From: Agrypnia vestita
Lineage: Eukaryota; Arthropoda; Insecta; Trichoptera; Phryganeidae
Direction: 5' to 3'
DNA length: 64,000 bases
Assembly (NCBI GenBank): GCA_016648135.1
Contig: JADDOH010002333.1
Coordinates: 1 to 64,000, forward strand
Of the stretch, positions 46,701 to 57,731 are shown piece after piece. Below the pieces are notes generated by a model that did not search any database, was not told the origin of the DNA, and saw only the letters and a list, made by a program, of their open reading frames with translations. How positions within the stretch are numbered: the first letter of the stretch is position 1; each line of letters begins with the position of its first letter. The position numbers were made by a program, and so were the translations under genes.

Positions 46701-49489
46701 TGTTAGTTAGCTTTTTGGTCAGTATTTTTATCTTACTAATAGAAGACTTTCAACACAAATTATAGAAGTCTTACATAGACGAAGCTATTTATATGAGGTA
46801 TCATTATCAGCTATGAAATCTATGTAATAATTAATGAGAAGGACTACAGATACTAGTATATGGAAGGTTTCAATTTAGAACATATATACAACTTTCAAAA
46901 ATTTTATGTGTGGATGTGCTTACAACGGAACTGGTGAACGTTGCATTCTGTAGAGTGATCACTTAAGCCAGCTTATTCAGATTTTAAGCCCTGGGCCATC
47001 GTATAAAAGACTTCCAAACACGTTTCTCATTTAAATGGCCTCATCTTTGTGAGACTTCTACAATTTATCTACATTTAAAAATATTGTTAAGAAGACATTT
47101 AAATTGAATGAAATTATTTTCAATACTAGCTGTAACCCGCCAAAAATGACGGAATCACGTCTTTACTAAGCCCTAGTATATATTTATAATATCTTTTTGA
47201 CGGCCCACGGAAAAGCGATCGTAGCAACATGCGTAGAACGGCCGATTTTGGTTTGCTGACCTGGGGTTCAAGCCCCATCACCGGCCATTTAATTTATTTA
47301 TTTTAGCCGTGAATTCGAACGAAATTATGGGCGTTAAATTATGAAGTTACGGGGACAAACAGACAGATAGACAGACGAACGGACGGATGGATGAACCCAA
47401 TAATACAATAAACTTAAAGAAAGCCACAAACCTACGCTCACAAATTTAACCTGATTAAGTTAGGGGGCAAACCGACAACGTTGAATGTTAGCTCCGATTG
47501 TAATTATTACATTTTGGTACAATTTATTTACCAAGTAATTTTTGTATTATATTGTAGGAATTCGTTATAGGTATTTTATGGTCGTCATTATAGTAACTCA
47601 AATAATTTGTTAATATTTTTTAGTTATTCTTCCAGAAAGAAGGAGTAAACAAGCTTGTTCATCAAACTAACAATAATCATAAAACTTTAATCTTCAATAA
47701 TTTTGAATTGATTTAATACATTTCTGAACCTAATGTCTCAAGGTGGTCCATTGGTCACCACGTCCTCTTGAAATAAAACCCACAATCCCATTCAAATTGT
47801 CGAATCACTGACACGGAAACGGCCGATATCCGAAGCGATTTGGTTCAGAAGGGTAATAGCCCTTCCGCTGGTCATGACTATTGACCAGGTCCAACACATT
47901 AGAAATGAAATAGCCATTTCAAAATCGACTAAAATAGACCTTTACCATTCAAATTGTGTGCTTTAAAAGGGGATCTATTTTCTAGTTCCACGCTTTTCAA
48001 TTACGTATGTATTGAAAATAAAAATTGCATGTAAGTTTCCAAGATGACAAATTACACGTGAAAATTAAAGCACTTATTATTGATCTTGAACTTCAAAATG
48101 AAATAAAAGTAATAAAAAAGTGGTAATCGCTATGGTATTGACTTTGTTGAAAAGATAATTTGAAGCCATTAATGTTTAAATAGAATTACGATACAACGAT
48201 TCTCGAAATAAATTTGCACAATTTGCAAGCGTTGTCAGCTGTCAAATTGAAAAAAATGTTGCCAATTAGAAAATCAAACCTCTAAACAACACTATATCTC
48301 AATACTAATGACATAAAATTACCTTTTGAATAAATCTAATAAATATCAAAGCCACAATTTTTATGTCTTATTTAATTTAAAAAAATTTCAAACTTTTTTC
48401 AAATTTATTTCATTTTTTTCTGTAAAAAAACGTTAGTAAGCGTGGTAAAAAAAAACGTTAGTAAAAAATATTACTTAGAATGATTTCTTAAATAAATAAA
48501 GCAATTTTAACTAAAATTCATCTTAAAAATGAAATATTGAATAGATTTTTATTTAGGAATTTTAACGGCTTTAATCTGTTTTCATGAATTTAAAAATACC
48601 TCAGTTGTAAATATTAAAAAATGAATGGGTGGCAGTATTTTATAAAATTGTTCGGCTTTTCTTTAATTCAAACATTTAATCGTATAATTAATTTATCTAA
48701 ACTTACCTAACCACATAAAAAAATACCCAAAATAGAGAAAATGTATCCTAATCTCACCAGGAATTGAACCTGAATCCTATAAAATCAGAAGCCAACGGCA
48801 TGCCCACTATCCGATGAGAACTACTTTTACATAAACAAGTACCCACGTGGATGCGAAAACCTATTGTTTTGTAAGTATTTTTTATCTGTTAAAATTAATT
48901 AAATACTTTTTCTACGTTTCTACGATAAAAGTTACGTTTTAGAAAATAATAAAAAATGCGACCACTTAGGTGCATATGTTAGAAATCCACATTTGATAGA
49001 TTGAAAAATGAATAAAATAAAAAAAATTAAAACTGTTATCGGCATGATTGTTAGGTTAAAAATGGATCACATTGATGGTTTTATCATATTGGACGGTGAA
49101 CTATTAACATATATAGTAAGAATGATAATGTTGCGAGTGTTGATGGTATTTGAAATGGAGGATGGCCGCATGAAATAAATTGCCTTGGGAAGATAAACCA
49201 GGTACTGATGAATGGTCCTGATTCATCTAGGAGTATGCATAAGAATGTGTATGAATGTGAATAAAACGAGAATAATGAACAGAAGATTTCATCTGCCTAT
49301 GATAGTTGGCTAGTTATTCATTCACAAATCATTAATTTATAGTCTTTATATTAAACACTTGTAAAAATATTCAGTAAAAAAACTTAAAAATGATTTTTAC
49401 GTTAAACACATAAAAATACATTATTCATAGGCTATTTATTTATGATTTTTCAAAACAATTCATTTGAAACTTACGATGAGAGATCTCAT
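43531..49489 (-). CDS. Insulin-superfamily-like secreted prepropeptide, three exons
   Basis: Join of exons 49489-49475, 46016-45857 and 43742-43531 on the minus strand gives 128 residues. Residues 1-20 form a signal peptide (basic start, hydrophobic core, AQ/QD cleavage context). A B-like domain follows with CSLDYIRQIVMESC (C28, C41) and RYRRH, a probable processing site. A connecting segment of about 50 residues ends in the basic run KRKNKRKR. The A-like domain is about 26 residues with CCNHMDVCEKLEC (C115, C116, C122, C127) and a stop right after. Signal-B-C-A order, two plus four cysteines, a basic cleavage site and a phase-1 intron in the C region are hallmarks of insulin/relaxin/gonadulin genes. 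The spacing is odd: Cx12C (usually x11) and CCx5Cx4C (usually CCx3Cx8C). Which subfamily is not decided; another six-cysteine neuropeptide family is possible. Both junctions are GT-AG and keep frame. Expected role: secreted hormone. Likely 3' signal AATAAA near 43214-43209. Confidence 0.75.
44405..44520. mobile_element. Single-arm relative of the fold-back MITE
   Basis: 'aatacacacaatatgagtta', 'aagtaaaataaaacg' and 'ccaaattctttaatgac' match one arm of the element at 17327-17516 with about 80 percent identity. It lies in intron 2 of the peptide gene. Confidence 0.65.
44685..44925 (+). mobile_element. Penelope-related element, one-arm copy
   Basis: It aligns over about 235 bases, in the opposite sense, with 30190-30425: C-rich tract ('cccctcacctaccc'), 'cgtaacacatttgctt', the hammerhead-like motif and 'aataaagtggtgaaaacaaa'. 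Inside intron 2 of the peptide gene. Confidence 0.8.
44824..44866 (+). ncRNA. Type I hammerhead-like motif
   Basis: AATC, CTGAGGA core, A, stem II GAGAAC-ATT-GTTATC (one mismatch), GAAA, ACATGT, A, GATT. The core is intact; stem II is weakened by one C-to-A change. It would be transcribed antisense to the peptide gene. Confidence 0.55.
44930..45830. other. Intron 2 remainder, possible LINE scraps
   Basis: Patches around 45060-45470 have mixed composition and broken minus-strand frames loosely like LINE tails, but no motif is clear enough to call. Confidence 0.35.
45857..46016 (-). CDS. Peptide gene exon 2 (signal end, B-like domain)
   Basis: Acceptor TTATTTTCATTCCAG precedes 46016; donor GTAATC follows 45857. 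The 160 bases give 53 codons plus one base, so it exits in phase 1. It holds the hydrophobic half of the signal peptide, both B-like cysteines and the RYRR site. If the upstream intron were retained, an ATG at 46091 would also be in frame. The strong acceptor and the match to exon 1 favour splicing. Confidence 0.78.
46085..46150 (-). mobile_element. Penelope-like end fragment
   Basis: Shares 'atacgaacc-tatg' and 'gattctcgacgtttcgc' with 29020-29115. It lies in intron 1, only about 75 bases before exon 2. Confidence 0.5.
46950..47065. repeat. Dispersed repeat shared with 34.15 kb
   Basis: Same ordered blocks: 'agtgatcacttaagccagc', 'agacttccaaa', 'gtgagacttcta'. Confidence 0.6.
47128..47400 (+). 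mobile_element. Dispersed repeat 'X', copy 3
   Basis: 'agctgtaacccgccaaaaat', 'aagccctagtatatattta', 'gtagcaacatgcgtagaacg', then 'ggggttcaagcccc' (a good pol III B box), 'tagccgtgaattcgaacg' and a CAGACAGATAGACAGACG-type end. The B box suggests that X is or contains a SINE. Inside intron 1 of the peptide gene. Confidence 0.8.
47410..48720. other. Intron 1, AT-rich, nothing recognised
   Basis: No exon-like frame or repeat seen. Confidence 0.55.
48745..48825 (-). mobile_element. tRNA-headed SINE fragment
   Basis: On the minus strand an A-box-like 'ggatagtgggcatg' and a B-box GGTTCAATTCC (complement 48760-48770) are about 45 bases apart, ending 'ctggtgagat'. It resembles family 1 in its T arm but not in its tail. 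Confidence 0.65.
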
Positions 49490-49525
49490 TTCCAAAAATA
49501 AAAAACTGACCACTCTCAACACCAT
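49475..49525 (-). CDS. Peptide gene exon 1 (coding part)
   Basis: ATGAGATCTCTCATC at 49489-49475 is followed exactly by the donor GTAAGT and ends in phase 0. An upstream in-frame ATG at 49525-49523 would add 12 residues (MVLRVVSFLFLE). I prefer 49489 because it starts a standard 20-residue signal peptide. The first-AUG rule would favour 49525, which would give an unusually long hydrophobic leader. The leader from the predicted start near 49550 is only about 25-60 bases. Confidence 0.7.
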
Positions 49526-49544
49526 TCACCACCACTGTCAAAAC

Positions 49545-49590
49545 AAGTCTGCGATTAAATTAACCGTAATACGGTTTTATATATGGCGAA
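49545..49590 (-). promoter_or_regulatory. TATA box and predicted start for the peptide gene
   Basis: Minus-strand TATATAAAA (complement 49575-49583) lies about 30 bases before an initiator-like ATCGCAGAC near 49550, which in turn is about 60 bases before the ATG at 49489. A CCAAT word lies further upstream near 49815. Confidence 0.6.
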
Positions 49591-49759
49591 TAAACGTGCA
49601 AATATGCAAAACAAATAAATGTTTCTATACAAATGTTAATCAAACTAGGAATGCCAACAACGCTTAGAATTTTTTTATATTATCAGTACATTTTGTTTTG
49701 ATTATTGTGCAGAAAAGTGCTGCCCGGTAATTGGAATTCACATGGCTCATTTCTTCACT

Positions 49760-52700
49760 TTTCAAACGCGTGCGACCTCGCAAAATGTGAGTTGCAAAAT
49801 CAACACAGCGAAACTGTGCCATTGGTAACCCTTTACTCGCCAATCTATTAAATCTTTACCACCCGTACGCAGTCATACTGTCAACTCGTGTTACAGCAAG
49901 AAATTTACAGTTTATGCGATAGTAAAATGCTTATACTTGCTTAAACTTAAAAGGGAAAAGACACGCATGTACTATAGTTATAGAGGACATGACTTGGGTT
50001 TTTCTGGTCTGGGTACTTGGGTCTTGGATCAGCCAGGTTCAGGTAAAATAGCCGGACCTCATTCATTTTTTATTAATTAATTTATTTATTTTGTTTGGGA
50101 AAAATTAACAGCAAATCAACATCTTAACTAATACAAAATAATAGTTTATAAAATTATGCCAATTACAAATTTTCCACTGAATAAAGTAATTTAATTTAAT
50201 TTAACTTAATTTAATTTAATTTAACAGCGAGTGTAGAGGGTGGAGGGGAATGTGGGACGGGAATAGAAGGGAAGATATAATGTACGAATTAGTTTGGGTG
50301 CGGTTGTGTAGATAATGTTTGTTTTATGTTTCTTATCATTGAGTTGAAAATGTCAATGTGGTGATAGTTAGTAGTGTTAAATGAATTTGTGGATCTGTAC
50401 ATAAAGAAGTTTTATTTTGAGCTGGTCTTACATAAGGGAAGATGAAAAGTAGGTGAGTGTCTGTTATTGCGAGTTGGGATGTGGTAAGATATTCGTTGAA
50501 GAAGTTCCGGACTATCAACTAGATTGTGTTATTTTGAATAACATCACGGTCATTTATACTAGAATTTTCTTATAGGAGCCGATGATATTTGTAAATAACT
50601 GAATCCAATGACTTACAAAAAAATATTTTGAAGCGAAAACAGACCATATGTATATCAATATATGTTTGTTGTTTTTTTAATTATTTTTAGTGTAGAATAC
50701 TGTCTAGTAACATCTCTAACAATTTTTTTTTATTATGACTCTTATATATTTCTAAAAATATTATGCAGGCTATTTATGTATAGGGTGTTTTTTTAGTGGT
50801 AAAGAAATTTAAAATAAAATAAAACATTAATGGAATTAAATTACCTTTCCAAAAAATTCCAATTCCATAGCCATTACTACGATTTATATGTTTTTATTTT
50901 ATTTTTAAAGTAATTTTTCTCTAAAAATAAATGCACTTCTATATATGTAGAAAATATATATTTACTGAATATTTACATATTTATTTATGAACTAATGATT
51001 AGTGAGGAAGAGACACATTTATTTTTGTATGTTTTTTGATTTTTTTATTGTTAATTTAATATGTGATCCTTTTTCGTCTTTCTACAAATAATTTTAAAGT
51101 ATTGAATTAAAGAATAATAATGTTTAGTACAAATTGCTTTTCTTATTTTATTTTTCTTATATTCGTTTTTTTATTTAACTTATTTAAGAAAACAAATCGG
51201 GTTTAATTGGCTCATTAGTATTACTGCATAGGGAGAGAAAGGTTAAGAATAAAATATGAACAACGATGTGCATGACTCTGTTGAAAAGGATTATCAATCA
51301 AATCGCGAAAAAACGCAAGAAATGAGAGATCCTGGAATACCAGGGACCCACGTGGAATATATGGAATTCTTTGTCTCCGTTCCAGATATTTTTCTGAAAT
51401 AATGGAAGGATTTATAACAGCGCCATTAAATCTTTTATAACAACAGTCTATAGACGGAGAACCCGGATGTTATTCACTGGATGAATGATCGTCTCATTTA
51501 TTTGTGGAGAGATGCATCTTGGAGAAAGATAAAACAGGATTTCAGAACTCATTATTTATAACAATACTTTTATATGTATGTTCTGAGAACATAATTGAAC
51601 TGAACTGGATTTTATCCACAAAGGGATATTTATTAATTAATGTTAATTATAGAAGTCTCTTGGAGACGTAATAGTACTCCTTATCAAATAGTACATGATT
51701 AAAAAGTACGTAATTTCAAACAGCAAACAACCAACCCTTTATAACGGATTCGATAAATTCAGTTTAGACCAAGACTGCCCATTCTGCTCAACTTTTCTTA
51801 CTCTGTAACATTTACTATCTTATACTCACACATATCCAATAAAAACCTCATGATATACAAAAATTAATGGTTGTTTATGAAGGCAATCTCATATCTCGTA
51901 CACTCAAGTCATCATATCATATACCTCATTATAATCCATCCTCTTTATTCTCACATTTAATTGGTAAACAACAGAAACCCAAGAAACCTCATTGACACTG
52001 CATTTAGTGCATTTTTATTCTTATTTTTTAAGCCTCAGACCTCAGTTTATTATTTAACACATCACGTACAAAAATATTCTCAATGTTTCCCTTATATTAC
52101 GTAATTTTTTTATTATTTTGTGTTCTTTCTATATTTCTTAGAATATTTTTTCCTTTTTCCGTTCTAGGAAATTCTTAACGTCAAATTCACCACAAACGAG
52201 TGATCGATCTAGTTTCTGCCCCCCTGTCAGACTTTCCTGAAGGCTCTAGCGCCGATATTAAATCTACCCATCGAACAGTGACCTGGCACAATTAAAATAT
52301 ATTTGTTTTGACACGTGATCCATTCAATTTCGATGTTCAAATCTTCAATCGCTTGTCGGATAATTCAATACACCCAATATTATTAGATTTATTTTTATCA
52401 GTGCCCTCTCTAGCGCTTACTGTCACAAGTAATTGGAGGGTTAAGGGTTAGATAAATTGGTGACAAGTTTCGTGATGGTTTCGCAATTTACTCGAAAACT
52501 GTATATATTTTGAAACGCTCAGCCGTCAAAACAAGAAATACTTCGTGTGCTTCCTTGTCGTAACATTATACAATAACACGTTTAAACGTGCTTGAAATTG
52601 CAAAATTCCATGACAAAGATGGAAAAATTGTACGTGTTCGAAAATCATATTACTCATTATTTTATCTCTAGAATATCTTCGTGATTTAAAATGACATCAT

Positions 52701-52895
52701 ACAGACTGACGCATATTTTCAATTCAAATACTTGAAAAACTTATTACAAAACACTGAACGACTTATTTTTATTTTATTTAAGTAATTCGCCCATGGATTG
52801 CAATTTTTGCTGCCCTTACTAATTATACACGTCGGTATATTAATTAATAAATAATATCAATGTTAAATGATATTTTCGTAAAAAAATATTGATAT
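49760..52895. other. AT-rich DNA without visible gene
   Basis: Contains a (TTTAA)n-type run at about 50188-50225 (50190-50223 nearly pure) and otherwise only short chance frames over about 3 kb. Confidence 0.55.
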
Positions 52896-52899
52896 TATT

Positions 52900-53301
52900 G
52901 ATATTAGATATGGAAAATTAGTGGACAGCAGATGACACATTGCAGGTGGTGGGTGTCAGCCTACCCCATTGGTATTTCTCAACTAACTGGGAGGTTTTGA
53001 TATCCGCCTTTACCGATTTACTTTGCTGGATAGGATATTAGATGTGGAAAATTAGTGGACAGCAGATGACACATTGCAGGTGGTGGGTGTCAGCCTACCC
53101 CATTGGTATTTCTTAACTAACTGGGAGGTTTTGATATCCGCCTTTACCGATTTACTTTGCTGGATAGGATATTAGATGTGGAAAATTAGTGGACAGCAGA
53201 TGACACATTGCAGGTGGTGGGTGTCAGCCTACCCCATTGGTATTTCTCAACTAACTGGGAGGTTTTGATATCCGCCTTTACCGATTTACTTTGCTGGATA
53301 G
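52900..53301. repeat. Exact 134-bp tandem triplication
   Basis: Copies start at 52900, 53034 and 53168; the third ends at 53301. Only one or two base differences per copy (gatattagatatgg versus gatattagatgtgg; tttctcaac versus tttcttaac in copy 2). 134 is not a multiple of three, so a frame cannot run through all copies. Confidence 0.97.
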
Positions 53302-53423
53302 ATGAAAAATGCGTGGGTCCAATCTTCATAATTACGTACTTTACAGGGTTCACTTGGGTTCCCACTCCATTAATATTAATTATAATTATGTATGATAAAG
53401 AGAGACATTGTGAAAACATTTAA
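53208..53423 (+). CDS. Exon-like ORF over third copy and flank, unrecognised
   Basis: From 'cattgcag' in the third copy a frame runs about 71 codons through the copy into unique sequence, and ends at TAA. AATAAA follows at about 53438. The reading is aromatic and hydrophobic with a probable membrane segment (TWVPTPLILIIIMY) and then charged residues. A polyA-like signal right after the stop is what a terminal exon would show, but no upstream exon is identified and a 77-codon antisense frame also exists. Confidence 0.25.
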   Translation: MQVVGVSLPHWYFSTNWEVLISAFTDLLCWIDEKCVGPIFIITYFTGFTWVPTPLILIIIMYDKERHCENI

Positions 53424-53439
53424 AGAAGTTTTGGAATAA

Positions 53440-54115
53440 TAAATTAAACTTATATATAAAGTTAATTAATTATCCCGTTAAAATAAAAAGAGCTTTTTGG
53501 GGTCACCTATTTTACAACTAAAATAGACGAAAAAATGGTCGAGAGATGCGTTTTTTACAAACGCTGTCTTGACGGTAAGAGATATTTAAATACATTCTTT
53601 AGAGAAGTTGTAGAACTTAAAAATTTCTATGAAAAAATCCCGACTGACATTTATCTATAGTTAAGGTTGATACAAAAATTGATAAAATATGACTTGAAAA
53701 AAATGCAAAGCCGCGTAAGTATTCTATAAGGAAACAAAATAAATATTCTGATACGAAAATATATGATGTCTTTTGTATTATATGGATGATGATATTATTC
53801 GTCGTGGTAAAATAGCCGTATTCATATCCTAGCTAAATGAAAGAAAACTACTTTTTCCTGGAAAATAAAGAATCTCACAGTATAATCCAATATTTAACAA
53901 GATAACGAGCACGAAATTTACTTTACTAAGTTATATATTTAAAGCATGACTTTTACGTAACCAATTATTTGGAAAAAAAATCGGAATACAGCATATATTT
54001 CGTAACTTTTCTATCACAATTGTTATCATAGCATTCATATTTTGATATATCATAAAAATCTGTAGCATAAATATTTGATTTCATTTTTTTCAAAAATATA
54101 CGTTTACAAAAAAGT
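53440..54115. other. AT-rich DNA without visible gene
   Basis: Nothing recognised. Confidence 0.55.
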
Positions 54116-54119
54116 CATG

Positions 54120-54740
54120 CTTCAATGTTCCCACTGCACGCGCCTGATATTTACCCTTCCGAGATGAATAAATCTGCATTTTATTTTAATTTGATGACTG
54201 CACCAAAAGTGATTCATATCTCACGCAACCGTAACATTAATAAGTTTCGTAGGATTGGCAACTTAAATGCCCTTGTTGACGATATTGCTGCCAACGCAAT
54301 AAAGACGATTATCGGACAAAGATTCCAATTCCAATCTGGGAGGCAGGAACTGCAATGTCACAATATGGTAGCCGGGAGTTGAAAATCAGCCTTGCCCAGC
54401 TCACTGTAAAAAGAATTGGAGCTCCGTGGTGAGCAGGCAAAAAGACAATGTCTAGGGTCTCCTCCCCCTAACCACACACACACGTCGGACTATCTACGCT
54501 CAACCTGAACAAATGGGCGACTACTTGACAATGCCCAATCTTTATTCTGTGGAGAATCGATATCGTAATTTTGGAAATAATTTATGTGACATTGATTTAT
54601 CCACGTGGAGTCATCGAGTATTGTTGCGACAGGAAGCGAAAGCCATAGATCCCGGCGAAAAATAAGCGAACTGCGAATCCATGAAATTGACAACTTAAAG
54701 CATACCAGAGATGAGTGGAACTTTCTAGCGACCTAAATCA
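54120..54740 (+). pseudogene. Possible retroelement remnant
   Basis: GC-richer than its flanks. An 85-codon frame (54125-54382) is followed by broken frames whose last part reads LRQEAKAIDPGEK, weakly like a LINE tail. A CACACACAC run lies at 54473. Identity uncertain. Confidence 0.3.
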
Positions 54741-54829
54741 TCTAAAGTTTGCGTCTAGTGTTCTTAATTGTTTATTTCATTTGGATTCCACCTCCACAAA
54801 CCAGTAAAAATATTTTACTTTTTTATTAT

Positions 54830-55048
54830 ACTACTAGCTGTAGCCCGCCAAAAGAAAGTTTTGTTAATCTGATATTTTCAATGTTTCTTTTATTATTAAT
54901 CTATTTTCATATTTGATAATCCAAAACACATATGGAAACCGTTTAAAAATAAAAATAAATATTGACAAATTCTGTTTGACATTACATTATTTTGCTCTTC
55001 TGTTATGTTCGAAATACTTACTAACGCCTTTTTGACTTTCTACCCTAA

Positions 55049-55081
<33 letters not shown>

Positions 55082-55600
55082 CTATATATATATATAAATT
55101 ATGTATAACGTAATTATTATTATTATTATTGGGTTAAAGTAAAATGTTTTATTTGAAAAAACACAAAAGTAAATAAATAATGGTTACAACATATTTAACA
55201 TTTTGTGTATTTTTTAACACGTCTTTTATGTTTTAATTCCACAATGTCGCGTTTATTTTTTGTCCAGTCATGTTTATTGTAAATATTGGTACATGAACTA
55301 ATTATATGACCTACATAAGAAGAGTCATATTTGTTTTTTTGTTGATTATTTCCTTCAAATAAAAAATACATTGCATTTGTATCACATAATTGTAATAAAT
55401 ATAATGTATTTGCCATATACGTAAACAAATAAAACAAAAACTTCTAAATAATGCCCAAAAAAACTCAAAAAATGGTAAAAATGCCCAAAAAAAGCTTAAT
55501 ATGGAAAAAATGGGACATATTGTAGCCTTCCTCATTGTCAACACAAACTATGGCAGTCATCTAGAAATGCAATAGTCAAACTACACTATGAATGCGAACG
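54830..55600. other. AT-rich; repeat-X start and (AT)n
   Basis: 'ctagctgtagcccgccaaaa' at 54834 is the first 20 bases of repeat X only. An (AT)n run spans about 55047-55098. The 80- and 77-codon minus-strand frames are low-complexity. Confidence 0.55.
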
Positions 55601-55781
55601 GAATAATTTAAACTTCTCCTATTCGTGATCAATGATACTTCGCGTAGATGAAATAAAATACCTACCTGGGAGTGATCGACCCTTTCATAAAACGGAGTTG
55701 CATATAGAAATGATAGACAAAAGAATTTTAAAAATGATTTTGATACTGAAAACATCAGGAATATCAATATATATATTTTTA

Positions 55782-56122
55782 CTCCCTTGCTTGACAAAAA
55801 AACTTTGGATCGATTTTTAACCATTTTTCCGTGATCCAATCGAGCTGAAACTTTGCAAGCAGACTCGTGGCGACGATCAAAAAGATCTATCAAATTTTCG
55901 TTAAAAAAATTAATAAATTTTTGAATTTTTAAAATTTTTAATTGTTTTTTCATACAACTTACTAAGTTGTATGAAAAAACCATTAAAATTTATAGTCTGA
56001 TTATAGTATAATTTTAGATTTTTGGAAATTTCCTTTCTCTCCCTTTCGTAGCGTCGCTCGACCGAAGCCCAACGTGTAGGTTAAGCGCCAAACCAGTTTC
56101 CACTAGTAAATGAGAAAGGGAG
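55782..56122. mobile_element. TA-flanked MITE, copy 2
   Basis: Same element as 37080-37385: CTCCCTT...AAGGGAG ends with TA at 55780-55781 and 56123-56124. It has an extra internal segment of about 50 bases containing the palindrome CATACAACTTACTAAGTTGTATG. The 135-codon minus-strand frame over it is not a gene. Confidence 0.85.
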
Positions 56123-56124
56123 TA

Positions 56125-57675
56125 TAATAAAAACTTGTTTTTTATGGGTTAGTTTTTTAAAATTTTTATTCGAATTTGCTGCCATTGCTTTTATACCCCC
56201 TATGTACAATTAAATATGTTAATTCATAAATGAATCGTTTAATTAAAAATTATTGATTAATTTATATATATGAACGATACACAGAAATTGAAAGAAGCAT
56301 TCTGGCAAAATATATAACACAAGGAAAACAATATAATTTTTTTTTTGAAAAATATATTTAAACTATAGGTACACTTAAAAACGCCACTGAAGGTATGAAG
56401 AAATTAATAATTATAACGGTTTCTACAATAACTGTACGTGAAAGCCTTTTAACAACCAGGCAAGGTAGCATTCCACATATTAATTTCTGAGTATTCGTTG
56501 CCTAGATTTTGGATTCAGAATGTTGGAGAGTTCCTTTGAGCGACCATGCCAGTATTGTTAAAATAATGCGGCAGTACTGTTCTGTATTCCTAGCAGGTAA
56601 ATGGAATGATATTAGTTGAAATAAGTTAGAGCTGTTCATGTTATTTCAAAATTTACTTATATATTAGATCAGAAATAGTTATTTTTTCGGTTAACTTTAA
56701 TAGACTCATTGAACTTCACAGAGAATCATAATTAATTATTATCTTCGTATATTTAATTTATAATTTAAAAAACTCAAAATTTTGTTTTGTTCTCTTTCTA
56801 TTGTGTGAAAATGCACATGGCGATTACACAGTCGAGTTTTACCCGACCTGACTCCTCACTAATGATGTTTATAAATGTTTTAGCCTGGTGAGTTAGCTAA
56901 AACCTTTTGCCACCCTCAGTAATAAACCCTTCAGAGAAATTTTATCAATATGAAGTAGAAAACTAAATTATCTAAGTAAACTTTACTTGAGATATGATAT
57001 AAGCAGATATTTAATTTAATTTTGTTAATTAATCTACTGACGAGCGTGAGGCGTGAACGTAATACGGACTAGGTGCTAGCAACAAGAATGAGGAAAAAGC
57101 CGCGTGTTCTTGTAGCCCTTGCTGGGTTTATAAGTGATAATAGGGGTGGTCAATTTAATTGATTGATTTAGACAGATATTATACAGCTATTCGCCTGTTT
57201 TTAAACTTAAAATGTCAAAATGTTTATGTTCATGTTTGTGATATAGCGCCGTTTTTGCGTGAAAGACGCGGCGTTTTACAGATGCGATATCGAAAAAAGA
57301 ACATCTTGTCCTAAATGTTTATCCATAAGGGTCATTCTGACATGTCGATAGTCTTTAAATTAAAAAATAAAAAAATAAAAAAATAAAATAAAATAAAAAA
57401 TCATTTACGTTGATCATCGAATTTTCAGCTATTTTGTATCCCGTTGTACGGATGGATTATAAATACTAAACGTAATTTTTTTCTAAAACTTTAAAAACAT
57501 TTTCTTAATGTTTTCGTTCCATATTAATTATTTTAAATATTTGTAATTTTTGATTAATATGAAATTATTTTTCATCTGAGATAAAATATCTTATTTATTT
57601 AATGCACAAACATATATTTATAAAAAAACTTCCATCACATAATGTATTTTAATCCATTCGTACGCGTTGTATGCA
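56125..57675. other. AT-rich DNA without visible gene
   Basis: Includes an A-rich (AAAATA)n-like run at 57357-57400. Confidence 0.55.
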
Positions 57676-57731
57676 ATAAACAAAGTCTCGAGGGATTTTC
57701 AAGTCTTATTTTTCCAATCTTCCACTTTTCA

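Noticed and set aside
55576..55983. 135-codon minus-strand frame sharing a reading with one at 36987-37205
   Set aside because: The shared segment is the MITE common to both places; similarity is at DNA level and extends beyond the frame.
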